A stretch of DNA of 64,000 bases from Callorhinus ursinus (taxonomy: Eukaryota > Chordata > Mammalia > Carnivora > Otariidae): assembly GCF_003265705.1 (NCBI RefSeq), contig NW_020312785.1, forward strand, positions 132,953,474-133,017,473. The letters run 5' to 3'. A model generated the notes under the pieces. It saw nothing but the letters and a program-made list of their open reading frames with translations. It was not told where the DNA came from and did no database searches. Below are positions 35,655 through 47,815 of the stretch, one piece after another (position 1 is the first letter of the stretch; each line of letters opens with the position of its first letter). A program made the position numbers and the translations under genes.

Positions 35655-36030
35655 TCCTAGATTAGCAGTAGAAGCATTACCTGAAAACTTGTTAGAAATT
35701 CAATTTGTAGGCCTCATCCCAGACCTAATGAAGCAGAAATCTTCATTATTAAAACCTGAAATTTTTTTTAAGATTTATTTATTTATTTTAGAAAGAGCAA
35801 AAGAGAGGAAGAGTGGGGGGCAGAGGGAGAGAGAATCCAAGGAGACTCCACACTGAGAGCAGAACCTGACATGGGGCTCGATCCCAGGACCCTGAGATCT
35901 TGATCTGACTCAAAACCAAAAGTTAGATGCTTAATCAACTGTGTCACCCAGGCGCTCCTTAAAATCTGAATTTTTACATGCCCTTCTAGTGATTCTAATG
36001 CACAGTAGAATTAGAGAACCACTACTTCAA
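35655..36030 (-). mobile_element. MER5-like fragment split by a CanSINE
   Basis: AAGCATTACCTGAAAACTTG, TTAGAAATTCAATTTGTAGG, CCTCATCCCAGACCTAATG before the SINE, and TAGTGATTCTAATGCACAG, TAGAGAACCACTAC after it, are the landmarks of a MER5-type hAT element. Strand assignment is uncertain. Confidence 0.6.
35761..35958 (-). mobile_element. CanSINE, reverse orientation
   Basis: TTTTTTTTAAGATTTATTTATT, ACTGAGAGCAGAACCTGACA, ATCCCAGGACCCTGAGATC and TGTGTCACCCAGGCGC. Flanks TTAAAACCTGAA (35749-35760) and TTAAAATCTGAA (35959-35970) are a target-site duplication with one mismatch. The internal TTGATCTGACTCAAAACCAA variant is shared with the copy at 56831-57028 and suggests an older subfamily. Confidence 0.93.
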
Positions 36031-36059
36031 TATATGAGAAAAGAAACTTGCTAGAAGCT

Positions 36060-36225
36060 ATGGAACACAATGTTGAGTGTGACTCAATTTGTCCTCTAGA
36101 AAGAGACATGGTCTATTGGGGAAGATAAACATGTACATAAATAATTAAAATATAGTGTAATATATGCAATATTAAAATTATATACAAGGTACAGAATTAT
36201 AGAGAGAAAAGAAAGTTAAATTTGT
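36060..36225 (+). repeat. Old interspersed repeat remnant
   Basis: GGGGAAGATAAACATGTACATAAATAATTAAAATATAG resembles the middle of the repeat described at 2785-3365, in the same orientation. Weak. Confidence 0.3.
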
Positions 36226-36402
36226 CATTGAGGGAATTGCTGAGCATATTTTACCACTGACTAGATTGTACTTAGCACATAGGCTAGGTAGTTGCCCTCT
36301 GAGCATTAATTTCCCCATCTATAGGATGGAAATGGTGATACCTATTTCGATGAGTTATGTTGATTAAATTAAATCATGGAAGTCTAAGTGTCTAGCATAG
36401 AC
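36226..36402 (+). repeat. MIR fragment
   Basis: CATTAATTTCCCCATCTATAGG, ATGGAAATGGTGATACCTA, TATGTTGATTAAATTAAATC and AAGTGTCTAGCATAG follow the MIR order. Confidence 0.65.
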
Positions 36403-36784
36403 TCCTCGACTCAAAGGAATCTGAGCCCTTAGCCCTTCCTGTCAAGACCTCCTCAGTAGATAGAAGGCTAATGGATATGGGATCGGACTGCAGAATGCTG
36501 AACCCCCAGACTTTACAGAAAGAAATAACCATTTTCTTCCCAAATCTGAATCTGTCCATCTGTTTTATTGGCTGATGAGAAATATCAGTTAGAATTAAAC
36601 TCATCATTTCTGCTTTCCAGACTCATTGGGTATCGGGAAGTTCCAGGATGAATTTTGGTCACCATTTGCACATATCATACTGGCAGTCAAATTTATCTGG
36701 GAAAACAAAACTTTCCTCACAGTAGTCACTGCCATGTTCCACCTCAAGCACTTACCAAAATCAGATCTCCTCCTAAAAGGAAAA
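36403..36784. other. Unannotated sequence
   Basis: No family recognised. Confidence 0.4.
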
Positions 36785-37455
36785 TAATACAATGCTAACC
36801 ATTCACTGAACAATTACTGAGTACCTACTATGCTCTAGGGAAGAAAGTAAGGGGATAGAAAAGACAAACATTGCTCTATCCTCATGAAGCTTATAACCCA
36901 ACAGAGACTTAGGATGAGGCTATTTTGGAGGTACAGAGCTGAACTGCTGACAGCACTAAAATTTTTTTCAAGAACAGAGATGAAGCTCGTGTTTGTGCGG
37001 TGATATCTTCAAGTTCTGAACAAAGCTTTTAAGATATATGGGATATGGACGCCAACCCTTGAAAGGCAGACTGCAACATTTGCTTCAACTGAGGTCCCCA
37101 ATTTTTCTAAGATTCGGAGTTGAGTAACATATACTATCTCCCTTCAGAAGATTTTTAGTTGATGGTCAGACAGGCAAATAAGAGAGGCAACATACCTATC
37201 AGTGCCTGGCACAAAGTAGGATATTCAATAATGGAAACAAATGTTATTATTATGGCTTACTTAGTACAGAAAGGTGATTGAGGAATCCAGTGTAAGCTGC
37301 ATGCTCATGCCATATGGAATATCATCAAACATTAGCCAGAGGGATAATTCATTAGTTCTAATAATATTTGTTGAGCTCAGACTACATTAAGTGTTGGAGA
37401 CACAAGAGTGAAAAAAGACATACTTGTCTCTGCTCTCACAGAGTTTACGGTCTCT
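36785..37455 (+). repeat. Cluster of old repeat fragments
   Basis: CACTGAACAATTACTGAGTACC with CTCATGAAGCTTATAACCC (36800-36905), a MIR tail CAGTGCCTGGCACAAAGTAGG (37200-37240) and AATATTTGTTGAGCTCAGAC with TCTGCTCTCACAGAGTTTACG (37360-37450) are three short ancient pieces separated by unrecognised sequence. Confidence 0.5.
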
Positions 37456-39480
37456 TTGTTGATCATGGTAAATGAGGACATTGTACATTGTAAATGAAGA
37501 CCACAACATCAGGAACAGGCTTGGCATTCAGTAGAACACATAGGTCCAGCTGTGTATGTGGCCAGAATCCATCCCAGTCAATGCTTAGGCCATAAGTTTT
37601 AGAAATTCTTTTTTATTACCACTTCTAACCAAGTCTAATCTCTTTAACTCAAAATATCTACTGCGAAACAGATAAAATAACACCGCTGATGTTGTAACCT
37701 GCAAATGGAGGGTTTGGGGTGTTTATATTAGATATAAGGTGGCTCCTCGACTGAATGGCCAGTGTGAGCATATTGCCAAACACAGGGTGCGATGGAAATG
37801 CAGACCCATGTCCCTTGAAACTGTGCTCACACTGATAACCCCCTTGGCAAGAACAAGGTCCCTCATATCTCTGCCTTGTTCAAGAGTTGACCTGTTTCCC
37901 GAGGTGTATACTTTAGCCCCGAGAAATACATTTCAAAAAGGGCTCCCTGACCAAAATTTTAAAAAAGCTTTATACATAAGACAGCACAGGAAGGCCCTGA
38001 GAAGTCTTGCAATTAAAAAGGAATCTATTTGATGTGTGATCCAGGCCTCCGTACATTAATTTCACCACAGGACTATTTTTCCAGAACTTACATATAAGTA
38101 TCCGGAAAAAATAATATTCTAGGAAAGACAGTTTTGAATATTCTGGTTTAACTTATTCAGATCCTACGCTGCTAGGTGTTTCTTTTTAAATTATCAACAT
38201 AGAAAATTTACAAATGTATTGCGTTGTTCTAAGTCCATCTTGATCAGTTAGGTCACCTGCTAAACTGACAAACAAAATTCTATTTTTGTCTTTTGATAGA
38301 GAAAACAATTGAGAGGTAAGCAGTAAAAGTGGCTTTTGACCATCAGAAGTAGCCAGATAATGGCTCTACCCAGGTCCACACCGGGGCCTGCTGAGGAGTC
38401 ATCCTGCAAGCTTACACACGATTCGTTTTTAAACCTTCATTTCATATTTATTTTACTTGTGTTTTTCTCTGCTCTGGCAATCCTAGATACATTTCTAATT
38501 TTCCAAGATTGCCTGCAGTGAAGTCCTATCCCCAGAGATTGTTTTTTATTAGTCTCTTAAGCAAGTTACACAATTCAAATCACCTCTCCCTGTCCACCCA
38601 TCTGCTTGTTTTTGCTTTTCTTCCTCTCTGCTGGATTTGATGTAGAAATCCTCTATGCCTCCTCTCTCCCCTCCCTGTCCACTGCCCTAAACTCTCCCCC
38701 ACCGTTCTGTCTATCCTCTCTGTCAGGGTCCAGGGGCCCCTTCTGTTCAGATGGCTCTGGGCCCACCTGTACCGGCCCCATCTGTCAGAGAAGCAGCCCC
38801 AGCATCCCACAAACCTGGTGGAGGAAATTCTCCTCTGAAGAATTGACGTCACTAGGTGTTCTCCTGAGAGTTGTGCCCTGAAAAATTAGCTACATTGAGG
38901 AAGAATAAAGGGCACTTCAGCATGGAATAGAGGCGTCCATTCCATTGGCATCAATAAAATACTTCTCCCACACAGAACTACATTTGTCTTCCGTTTCGAA
39001 CATTACTTTACATCAACCAGAAGATTAAAGGAAAAGAGGAACTGAAATAGATAGTATCTTCAGGCTAGCTAGAAAGTTTAAAATATTTGTATTTTCATGC
39101 ATAAAAAGATAAAGAAGATAAAATCTATTTCCTGACTCTAGCATGACCAAACTTGTTTGCAAGATTATTTCCTCTCTTTCTTGCAATTCAAGTAATGCAG
39201 CAATTTTTTTTTTAAGACTTTCAGTTTTAGTTCCTTGGCACTGTTTGTAGAGAAGTCAAGGAATCATATCCCAGAGGAAGCATTTCCTTGAAAGAAGAGT
39301 CTATTTCTAATATTAAAAATCCCCGGTCTCCTATAAAATATATACAGTGAAAACAAGAGAAGTTCTCCAATTGAAGAATACTAAGGCTTGGCTATCATTT
39401 CCTGTCTGAAATCTGATTCATATTTAACCCAGATTTGTGTGTTGATTTAGAGCCTAAAGTGCCAAGGGGAGAACAGAATG
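37456..39480. other. Unannotated unique sequence
   Basis: About 2 kb with no repeat family recognised. The 97-codon plus frame 37739-38032 and the overlapping frames 38580-38881 show no known domain. A perfect 11-bp inverted repeat (CAGTGTGAGCA at 37760-37770, TGCTCACACTG at 37824-37834) lies in the first of these. Confidence 0.4.
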
Positions 39481-39544
39481 GTCACAGCCAGCCATTGTAG
39501 AGAGTCTTTTGTGCCAGGACTGAACAAGGTCTAAAAAAGGTTGA

Positions 39545-40400
39545 TGGCACCTGAAATTCATACATTGGAACCCCTCGCTGTACAAGCCTGCCTCGCCGTT
39601 CTGATGTTCCCGAGCCTGTTTCCTGCGTGTGAGCGAAGCGCCGCGGCGACCCTGTTTATCTGGCCCCTGCACAACATTGTCAAGACACATTTCCATTTTC
39701 CAAGTGACTGCTGCCACTGGGCCGCAGTCTGTGCTCATTTCTCGAGTAGCTAAACCCTTTGACACTGTGGTTTTTAATTAAAATTACATTAAAGTTAATC
39801 AACCAGAAAGAGGCTGCTGTAGAAGGCAGGTTTGATTGCAACCTGCAAAGGGCACGGAGGCTGCCAACTTGCTAAAGATGTGCCTGCAGATGCCAATCTG
39901 CCTGCATAAGCCCCACGGTTACAGAGCTGCTGATGAGAGGTCAGTTCTGCTCGCATCTTTCCTGGGACTGTCAAAAAAAAAAAAAAAAAAAAAATCGCGA
40001 TGGCAGTAGCGTGCCGTAAAGTTAAAAAGCAGACCGACCTCTCCAAAGCGCACCATCCCCGCATTTCTGACGCTGCCCCAAACCATGGATGCAAAATAGT
40101 CATAGCTCAACTGTTTCACCTTCAGACGCAATTAGGCTCAACAGGGAGTCGTTAGGTTCGTTGTTGCGGGACGCTACGGATACTCTCAGACAATCCTGTC
40201 TTCTACAGGATGGGGTTCCGGCAGATGGTGCCGAGTTGGGTTTTTGCTTTGTTTTGAAAGGGGCAGAGGTAATACTTGAATGCTTCAGGCTTTCTTTTTC
40301 TTCTCCAGGTTCTTTGCAAAAGAGCTGCATTGGAAAATGCACGCAGCACAGCACATCTTCACGCAGGAGGAACCAAGAGACTATCAAATGGAACTTCACA
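39545..40400. promoter_or_regulatory. CpG-enriched unique block, possible regulatory element
   Basis: The stretch CTCGCCGTTCTGATG, then GTGAGCGAAGCGCCGCGGCG, has about nine CpGs in 65 bp. The stretch 39915-40230 has about eighteen more, against a near absence of CpG in the surrounding AT-rich DNA. Between them lie TGACACTGTGGTTTTTAATT and AAATTACATTAAAGTTAATC, which are homeodomain-like. A 22-bp A-run (39973-39994) separates the two CpG groups. GC content is moderate, so it is not a classical CpG island. Open frames on both strands here are mutual shadows with no recognised domain. Confidence 0.35.
39973..39994. repeat. Poly-A tract
   Basis: Twenty-two consecutive A residues not attached to a recognisable retroelement on either side. 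Confidence 0.9.
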
Positions 40401-40439
40401 TCTAAGACTTCTTCGTTACTTCACACTTACTAAGTGTTG

Positions 40440-43400
40440 CAGCGGTGTTGAGTCTAAAATTTAAATTTTATTTCTTTTCGGTTCTTGTATGATTACTTTT
40501 ATTTAAGAAACCCAGGCCTGAACAAAGTACCTGACACTGGTCAGGGATTGACTAATTTCGAGGAGACAAATGAATGAAGAAAAGAGCACACTGTTTATCA
40601 CAACTTGTCCGATGCGGTGTTTTTTTTCTTTTCCTCAAAAGCTATAAAATCACCATGAGTACAAAAAGCCAGGTGTCCTTTTATCCTGAGTGCTGACTGT
40701 GATCTATTGGTAATTGCTGCCTAAATCACTGTGTTGAGAAAGATTCTGAAGCTGGAGCCAAGTAATAGAGCAGAGAAAAGTGATCTTGGTCAAAGGCTCC
40801 CTGAGGCTTGCAGGGTCTACCAAGATTGTGTCAGGATTCTGTAGTTGCTTAGAAGTGAGTTGGCAAAACCTCTTGGGATGATATACAAGGGAAGAATGAA
40901 CTTTGAAGAGGAAAATTAACTCTACTTAGTTTCAAACTTGTTAAAAGCTGGCATAAAATATTTTGTTTTATATAACCCTGAGTGGCTATTTGAGTCCACC
41001 AGCTGATTGTGATCAAGCCTCTGGTCCTGTTAATTGACATTCTTGTCTATGCATATTCATGTCATATACAGGGTCTGCCAGAGTGCTCTGCTCAGTAGCA
41101 AGTTTCTCGAGGCAGGTGAGCCCCAGGTGCCACGCACATCCTAGCTGTGAGCATTAATGATTGCAGAGTGTCTCCCTAAAAAAGCTATCAGAGAAATAGA
41201 ATTTTGTTCTTTGAATAAGTGAATTCTGTTTTCTACAATGAGATCTAAGGGAAGCCTGCTAGGGAGGGGATAGGTTCTTCCAATCTTATTTCTTTACTAA
41301 TAAAAGGAGAAAGACCCCTGCAAGGAGCTCTTTTTTGCCTCTCTGACCAGCTTACTATTTCTTGCCTTTGAATAGTAGCCATGATGATTGGAGCTACAGC
41401 AGCTATCTTGTGACCATGAAGCACAAGCACCAAGACCAAAAAACCCAAATTCTGAGGATGGTAAAACAGAAGGATGGAAAAGAAGTTGGGAAATTAAAGA
41501 CATTTTTGAACTGCTGCCCTCAAACTGGAACTTCTAGATTCCTTGTTATGTGGAACAACTAAATGTCATAGTATTTAAACCATTGTTAGTCTAGAAATCT
41601 TTTACTCATAGCTAATAACATTCTAATTAATATAGTTGTCTTGTTTTCCAACATAGAAAATGAAGCCTTCCAATTCCATGGTGTTCTTCACTCCTTCCAC
41701 TTTAACATGTTATCGATACTACATCTTTGTGTTCACAGTACATTAAAAAAAAAAAAATCTGTGTATTCCTTGTAGAAATCCCTAATAGGGAAACAAATCA
41801 GAGGTTAGCTTTTCTTGCCTGAGCAGGTTTTTGGACTAATATCTCTCCAGAGGTCTCTGGCAGATCTCCACAAAACTTTCGCCAGTCAGTACTTAGGTTT
41901 TTTCTAGCTTTCAGTTAAACATAAGTTTTCTTGTCCACTAGAGTGCAATTTTCCCATGAGAAGGTGAACACTCATATGATGCCTCCATGTGAACGAACTA
42001 ACCAGACCATTCCCTGGATTTTGAGAAAAGGCAATAAAGAGGCTAAAGATATAGGCTCATTACTTGGGCTAACTAAGATTTAGGAAGAGAAAAGATGAGT
42101 TTGACGCTGTCCCCTAGCAACCTCTGCCCACTGTATGACTGTTCCAGAAAAGTCTTGCATCCTGCTCCTACTCCCATATGCTAGCCATAAGAATCATCTG
42201 GAAAGCTGGAAAATTCTGCCACCTAACTTAACAGACTGAATTTTAAAATATCCACTCATATGCTTTCACAAGAGACATCCCTAGGGGATAAAGACAGAAA
42301 AATTGAAAATAAAAGAATGTAAAAAGATAGACTGGACAAACACTAAGCATAAGAGAGCTGAAATAGCTATATGAGACAGGGTGTTAAATTAGAAATTCAA
42401 TTGGAGTGCTCAGATATGAGAAATATTTGACACCCTAGTGAGCATCTAGGAGGTGACTGCACTCCCTCCAATGGTTGGAACAAAAGTGTTTGCTCCAAAA
42501 AATGAGGGAGCAAAAATGTTTGCTTTGAAAGAAATGGTCCTTTCCATGCTTAGACCCTGGAAGAGGTGTGAAGTTAGCTCGTTGAGAAGGGGAAAAAGGA
42601 AACAGAGAAGCAACATTCTTTCTTCCCTAAAGGCAGTTGACTTATCTGCAACAGGTCCTAGCTCTTGGTGGAGAGGTTGAGGGAACAAGGAAAACTTGTT
42701 TTTCTGTGAAAAGTGAAAAGAACATTAAAGTACTGATTAATACTGTAAAATAAAGCACAACACAACATTAAAAACAAGCAAACAAATAACCCCATCATGA
42801 CATTATGCAGTCCAAAGACATTCAGTGGCACAAAATAGAAGGTTGCATTACTGGAATGTTATTGATATGAGCCTGAACAGCTAACCTGTTAAAATTCTGG
42901 GGGGTTTGGAACCACTTTCCAATCGTATCACATCTGAATTTGTTTTACTGCATAGCATTTGTAGGGTGTCACAGTTTGGAGTCTCTGGAACAGCAGATGC
43001 TAAGACAGAGTGTGGGGTATAGGATATTTATTAGTCATGACCAATACATGACTGACAAGGCACTTTGGCTGTCAATGTCATCTTGTGCTGGGCTGCGACA
43101 CAAGATGTCGGACCTGTTTAGCCCTGCCTTTCTCAGCCACAGAATGCAGAATGCCCCCAAAACGGTATGAGCTCACTCAGGACAATTCTCCATAACTGAA
43201 GCCTACCCTAAATGAGCTGCCAGCTGGAGACAAAATTGTAATTATATAATGTCAACTGTTCTATGTGGCTGGGACTGTTTCTGATCTGCTTTCTGTATTG
43301 GGATAGAAAGACAGCCAAAATCAATGGTCACATATCATGTTTCTGAGACCCTATTAAATCTGCTCTAGCAAAGATACTACCACCTTCAGCACGATGGCTG

Positions 43401-43490
43401 CAATTAGAACTAACACTTGATTGTGTTAAAAAGCATATATAGAATCTTAAACCTAATGATTAAAAAGTACACATCACAGACAGAAAATTG
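40440..43490. other. Unannotated sequence
   Basis: About 3 kb in which I recognise no repeat family, RNA gene or exon apart from a 30-bp imperfect tandem repeat at 42478-42537. Short frames here lack protein features. Confidence 0.35.
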
Positions 43491-43492
43491 TT

Positions 43493-44685
43493 AGAACCAA
43501 AATCTGTTAGAACTAATAAATGAATTTCACTGAAGTTGCAGGATACAAAATCAACATACAGAAATGTTTTGCATTTCTTTGCATTTCTATACACTAATAA
43601 TAAACTATCAGAAAGAGAAATTAAGAAAACAACCCCATTTACAATTGCATCAGAAAGAATAAAATACCTAGGAATAAATTTAACCAAGGATGTGAAAGAT
43701 CTATACACTGAAAACTATAAGACACTGGTGAAAGAAATTGAAGATGACACAAAGAGAAAGATACTCCGTGATCATGGATTGAAAGAATTAATATTGTTAA
43801 AATGTTCATAGTACCCAAAGCAATGTACAGATTCCATACGATCCTTATCAAAATTCCAATGGCTTTTTTCCCACAGAAATAAAACAGTCCTAAAATTGTA
43901 TGGAACCACAAAAGAACGCAAAGAGTGAAAGTAAACTTGATAAAGAACAACACTAGAAGCATCTTGCTTTCCAATTTCAAACTATGTCATAAAGCTTTGG
44001 TAATCAAAACAGTATGGTATTGGCATTAAAAACAGACACATAGATCAATGCAACAGAATGGAGAGCCCCAGAAATAAACCCACACATATATGGCCAATTA
44101 ATTTACAATGAAGGAGCCAAGAATATACAGTGGGGAAAGGACAGTCTCTTCAATTAGTGGTGCTGGGAAAACTGGACAGCCACATGCAAAAGAATGAAAC
44201 TGGACGACTATCTTACACCATACACAAAAATTAACTCAAAATGGATTAAAGACTTGAATGTAAGACCTGAAACTATAAAACTCCTGGAAGAAAACATAGA
44301 AGGTAAGCTTCTTGACATCAGTTTTGGGTTTGACACCAAAAGCTAAGGTAACAAAAGCAACAATAAACAATGGGACTACATCTGCACAGCAAAGGAAACC
44401 ATCAACAAAATGAGAAGGCAACCAACTAAATAGGAGAAAATATTTGCAAACCCTGTATTTGATAAGCAGTTATTATCCAAAAAAATTATAAAGAGCACAC
44501 ATAACTCAATAGCAAAACAAAACAAAACAAAAAAAAACCTCCCAAACAATCCAATTTAAAAATGGGCAGAGGATCTAAATAGACATTTTCCCAAAGAAGA
44601 CATACAGATGGCCAACTGATATACAAAAAGATGTTCAACATCACATGCTAGTCTATAAAGTAAGTCTCAATATTTTCTAATACCA
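43493..44685 (+). mobile_element. LINE-1 ORF2 fragment (RT to C-terminal part)
   Basis: Plus-strand translation gives RT-end landmarks [36 protein letters not shown] and [12 protein letters not shown]. Downstream the DNA continues in other frames through CAATGTACAGATTCCATACG, AAGCTTTGGTAATCAAAACAG, TGCTGGGAAAACTGGACAGC, AGACTTGAATGTAAGACCTG and AAATGGGCAGAGGATCTAAA. Frameshifts and stops separate the pieces. Neither the endonuclease domain nor the 3' end is present, so it is an internal fragment. The minus-strand frames 43639-43980 and 44236-44421 are shadows of it. Confidence 0.9.
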
Positions 44686-44689
44686 GATC

Positions 44690-45290
44690 CCATACAGGTC
44701 ATGTTCTCCAATCACAATCCTAAAGAGGTAAAAATGAGAAGTCATTTTTTTAAATCTAAAAAGCCAACATGTTTGCAAAATGAACAATACATTTCTAAGT
44801 AAGTTATGAGTCAAAGAAGAAACCATAGTGGAAAGTAGACAGGACATTATGGGGCCCCCTAAACCAATGTTTTCATTATTAAAAATGAGGAAACCAAGAG
44901 CCAGAGCAGTTAGTTTGCTCATAGTTGCACTGCATGTTGGTTAACAAATAGGGGAGTGTAGTTGAGAGTGTAGTTGAGAGCTACTCACACGGTGAGGGGT
45001 CCAAGAGAGAGCAGAAGTCTGCAAGGCTCAGGCTCAGAACTGGCACATTGTCAATTTTTCTGTGTTCTATCGGCCCAAACGAGTTTATCCCAGCTTCAAG
45101 GGGCAGGGAAATAGAATCCACCTCTTTATGAGAGAAGCTGCAAAGACACAGAGCAAAGAGCAAGTTCAGAGGGAGGGGTGGAGAATCTGGAAACATTTTT
45201 GTCATCAACCCACCACAAGGGCTAAATTGACTCCTTGGCAGAAGCTAAGACGGGGATGGATTGGAAACTAAAAAGGAGGTGTGTCTTGTT
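44690..45290. other. Unannotated sequence
   Basis: Contains a small tandem duplication of GTGTAGTTGAGA (about 44957-44980) and no recognised family. Confidence 0.4.
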
Positions 45291-45307
45291 AGAAGAGATA
45301 GTATTCC

Positions 45308-45509
45308 GGGGCGCCTGGGTGGCTCAGTCATTAAGCGTCTGCCTTCAGCTCAGGTCATGATCCCAGGGTCCTGGGATCGAGCCCCACATCGGGCTCCCTG
45401 CTCAGCGGGAAGCCTGCTTCTCCCTCTCCCTCTCCCCCTGCTTGTGTTCCCTCTCTCGCTGTATCTCTCTCTGTCAAATAAATAAATAAAATCTTTTAAA
45501 AAGAGAGAG
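45308..45509 (+). mobile_element. CanSINE, well preserved
   Basis: GGGGCGCCTGGGTGGCTCAG head, TGATCCCAGGGTCCTGGG core, CCCTGCTCAGCGGGAAGCC, a CTCTCCCTCTCCCCCTGC tract and an AAATAAATAAAATCTTTT tail. A perfect 14-bp duplication AGAGATAGTATTCC lies at 45294-45307 and 45510-45523. It is close to the expected consensus with intact-looking promoter boxes, and probably the youngest SINE here. Confidence 0.97.
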
Positions 45510-45524
45510 AGAGATAGTATTCCC

Positions 45525-46850
45525 TTTAAAACCTGCATGTGGTTTTCTCTTTAAAGGAATCCATACCTTCAAATAAGGGTTGGATACAAAAGACCAAGTT
45601 GATATATGAAACGATAATCAATGAAGGATGTATAAAAACACTGCTGTAGTTACATGAGCTAGAATAAATCTAACTTTAGACTTAAAGATTTGAATCAAGT
45701 CATTCAGCATGGAAGACATTTCTAACACCTGACCTGTTTTGGTTGGGTACAGAACAAAATGTTTACAGACAATTTAATGAATGTGAATGGCAACACATCT
45801 TAAGGAAATATTGTCATTTGAACTACATAGCTCCAACATGTAAGTGGTAGGAATCTTTTAAGTACTATTCCTTCTGGTGTAGAAAATTAAGATTCTGCTT
45901 TTTAATGGGGTATCCAAATTCTGCAGTAAGGCTGGAATATTATATCTTATCCAGTTTTTATGAATGTAAGCCTTCTTTTGTATTGTATGTTTGACACAAA
46001 GATGGAGAGCATTTATAACATCATGAGAGAGTAGAGGTAGAAGTCTTTACAAGTATAAAAAAGCATAAGCAATGTATTTTTCTCTTCCAGCATACTGAAA
46101 GCTGTATTACAAACAAATCTTGAAGCTGCCATCAACCATCTATCCAGGAACCAGGGTTCCAGAGGATCCATCTGTACGCGTTTTTTAAAAAACCAAATTT
46201 TACTGATTTAATAGTACATTTAAATGATAGTACATTAAGCCTATGTCTGATAAGCAAGACTCATCTGATAAGCACCAAATTAAAATACATTTTTATTTTT
46301 ATAGCAATAAAACAACACATCATGAAATTTTGCTTAGTTTCTTGCACATTTGTTGAAACTTTGCTCCACTCCACACCTGTATGGAATAAAAGTTATATGA
46401 AAAAGAAATGCTTATACAACTCTTTTCAGAAACAACAGTAAACTATATTATTGACAGAATCAGCAACTTAATTAAAAACTCTGTTAATGCTGGTGTTAAT
46501 AAACCTGGCATATTTTCAATTTCGATTGACACTATTCAAACTGATACTTCTCAGTAATAAAATATGTCACAAAATCTGGATGAGAACACTGGCTAACTAA
46601 ATTGAGCTTTTATTACTTGAAAATACCAGAGGCTATTACAGATGTTCCATGATCAAATTATAACTTTTCATTAAAATGTTCTATTTAGGAAGCCAAGATG
46701 AAATAATGGGCTGTGTACTATTTACCTTCTAGCTAGAGAAAAATCACCAACACATAGTTAACCATGTTATTAACATTTTAAATAAACAAATTTACTTCTA
46801 TAAGGATACATATGTGTACTGTTTGGATTCCAAAATTGACTGATTGATTG
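45525..46850. other. Unannotated AT-rich sequence
   Basis: About 1.3 kb with no recognised family and no open frame of note. Confidence 0.4.
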
Positions 46851-46851
46851 T

Positions 46852-46990
46852 TACTTTCATTCCTTTAGCAAATATTTATTTAGTTCCTATTTTATGTCAG
46901 GCACTTGTGTAGATATTGAAAAGTATAGAATGAGACAGACCAAGAGGCTATGCTCATGTAGTTTACTTCCTAGTGACTTTATTATCAGAA
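46852..46990 (+). repeat. Ancient interspersed repeat fragment
   Basis: TTTAGCAAATATTTATTTAG, TTTTATGTCAGGCACTTGTG and TGCTCATGTAGTTTACTTCC match the family of 2785-3365. Confidence 0.5.
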
Positions 46991-47384
46991 TTTAGTGAGT
47001 CTTACTAAAGAATGAATGGAACACGGTAGTGACCCAACAGCTGCTTGACAAGCTGTAAGGACCTAAAATGAACATTCTGCTGAAAGTTCAAGTATTTCTA
47101 AAGAGTTATATCAGAGGAAACCATATGTCAGTGACTCCTTGCCCCACCAAAATGAGACCATGTCTTCTACTTTCCACCAACTACTTTGTTTTCATAAGTC
47201 CAAAGTAGTACCTAAGTTTTCCAGGAGACAATGACTTATATTCTCAGAACCAGCACAATTTTCAGGACCCTGGGTTTCAGAAGTTTCTTCTGTTCCATTC
47301 ATTTCAGTACACAGAACTCAGTCCTTGCTTACTTTCCACAGCAGTCATACCCATCATTTCCTAAAACTCCCTGTTTTTCACGGC

Positions 47385-47815
47385 TCTCAAGTCACACTGG
47401 CCTATTTTCTATTTCTTAAACACACCAAGCCGACTTTTAGCTCACTTGCGGTTCCCTCTGCCCGGAACACTGTTCTTCCAGACACTTGTAGAGATTGCAC
47501 CCTCACTTCATTTGGGTCACTGCTAAAATGTCACCACCTTTGACTGCCCTATCTAAAGCAATGCACACTCCTCTCCCTCTCTACCCCAATACCCTGCTTT
47601 CTTCTTCATGATAATTCAATAGTACCTGACATGTTGCAAAATTATTAATCTGTTTATTGTCTCTCTCCTCAACTAGAATGTAAGCTAAGTGAGATCTCAG
47701 ACTTGGGCATGTTCGCTGACGTAACTTCAAAGCCTCAAATATGCCATGAACATAGAAGGTGCTCAATTACAATTTGATGAATGGATGAATAAATGAATAT
47801 GTGAAAAAATGAATG
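47385..47815 (+). repeat. LINE-2 3' end
   Basis: GGTTCCCTCTGCCCGGAACAC, TGGGTCACTGCTAAAATGTC, TGCCCTATCTAAAGCAATG, TCTGTTTATTGTCTCTCTCC, ACTAGAATGTAAGCTAAGTG and GAAGGTGCTCAATTACAATTTG, ending in the GATGAATGGATGAATAAATGAAT tail, give the ordered L2 3' region with its characteristic short-tandem tail. Confidence 0.82.

Noticed and set aside
38580..38881. Overlapping 90-codon frames on both strands as an exon
   Set aside because: The frames mirror each other in a pyrimidine-rich stretch, with no conserved domain or clear splice sites.
43536..43811. 91-codon frame as a host protein
   Set aside because: The residues match L1 ORF2 reverse-transcriptase end landmarks, and the sequence continues as L1 in other frames.
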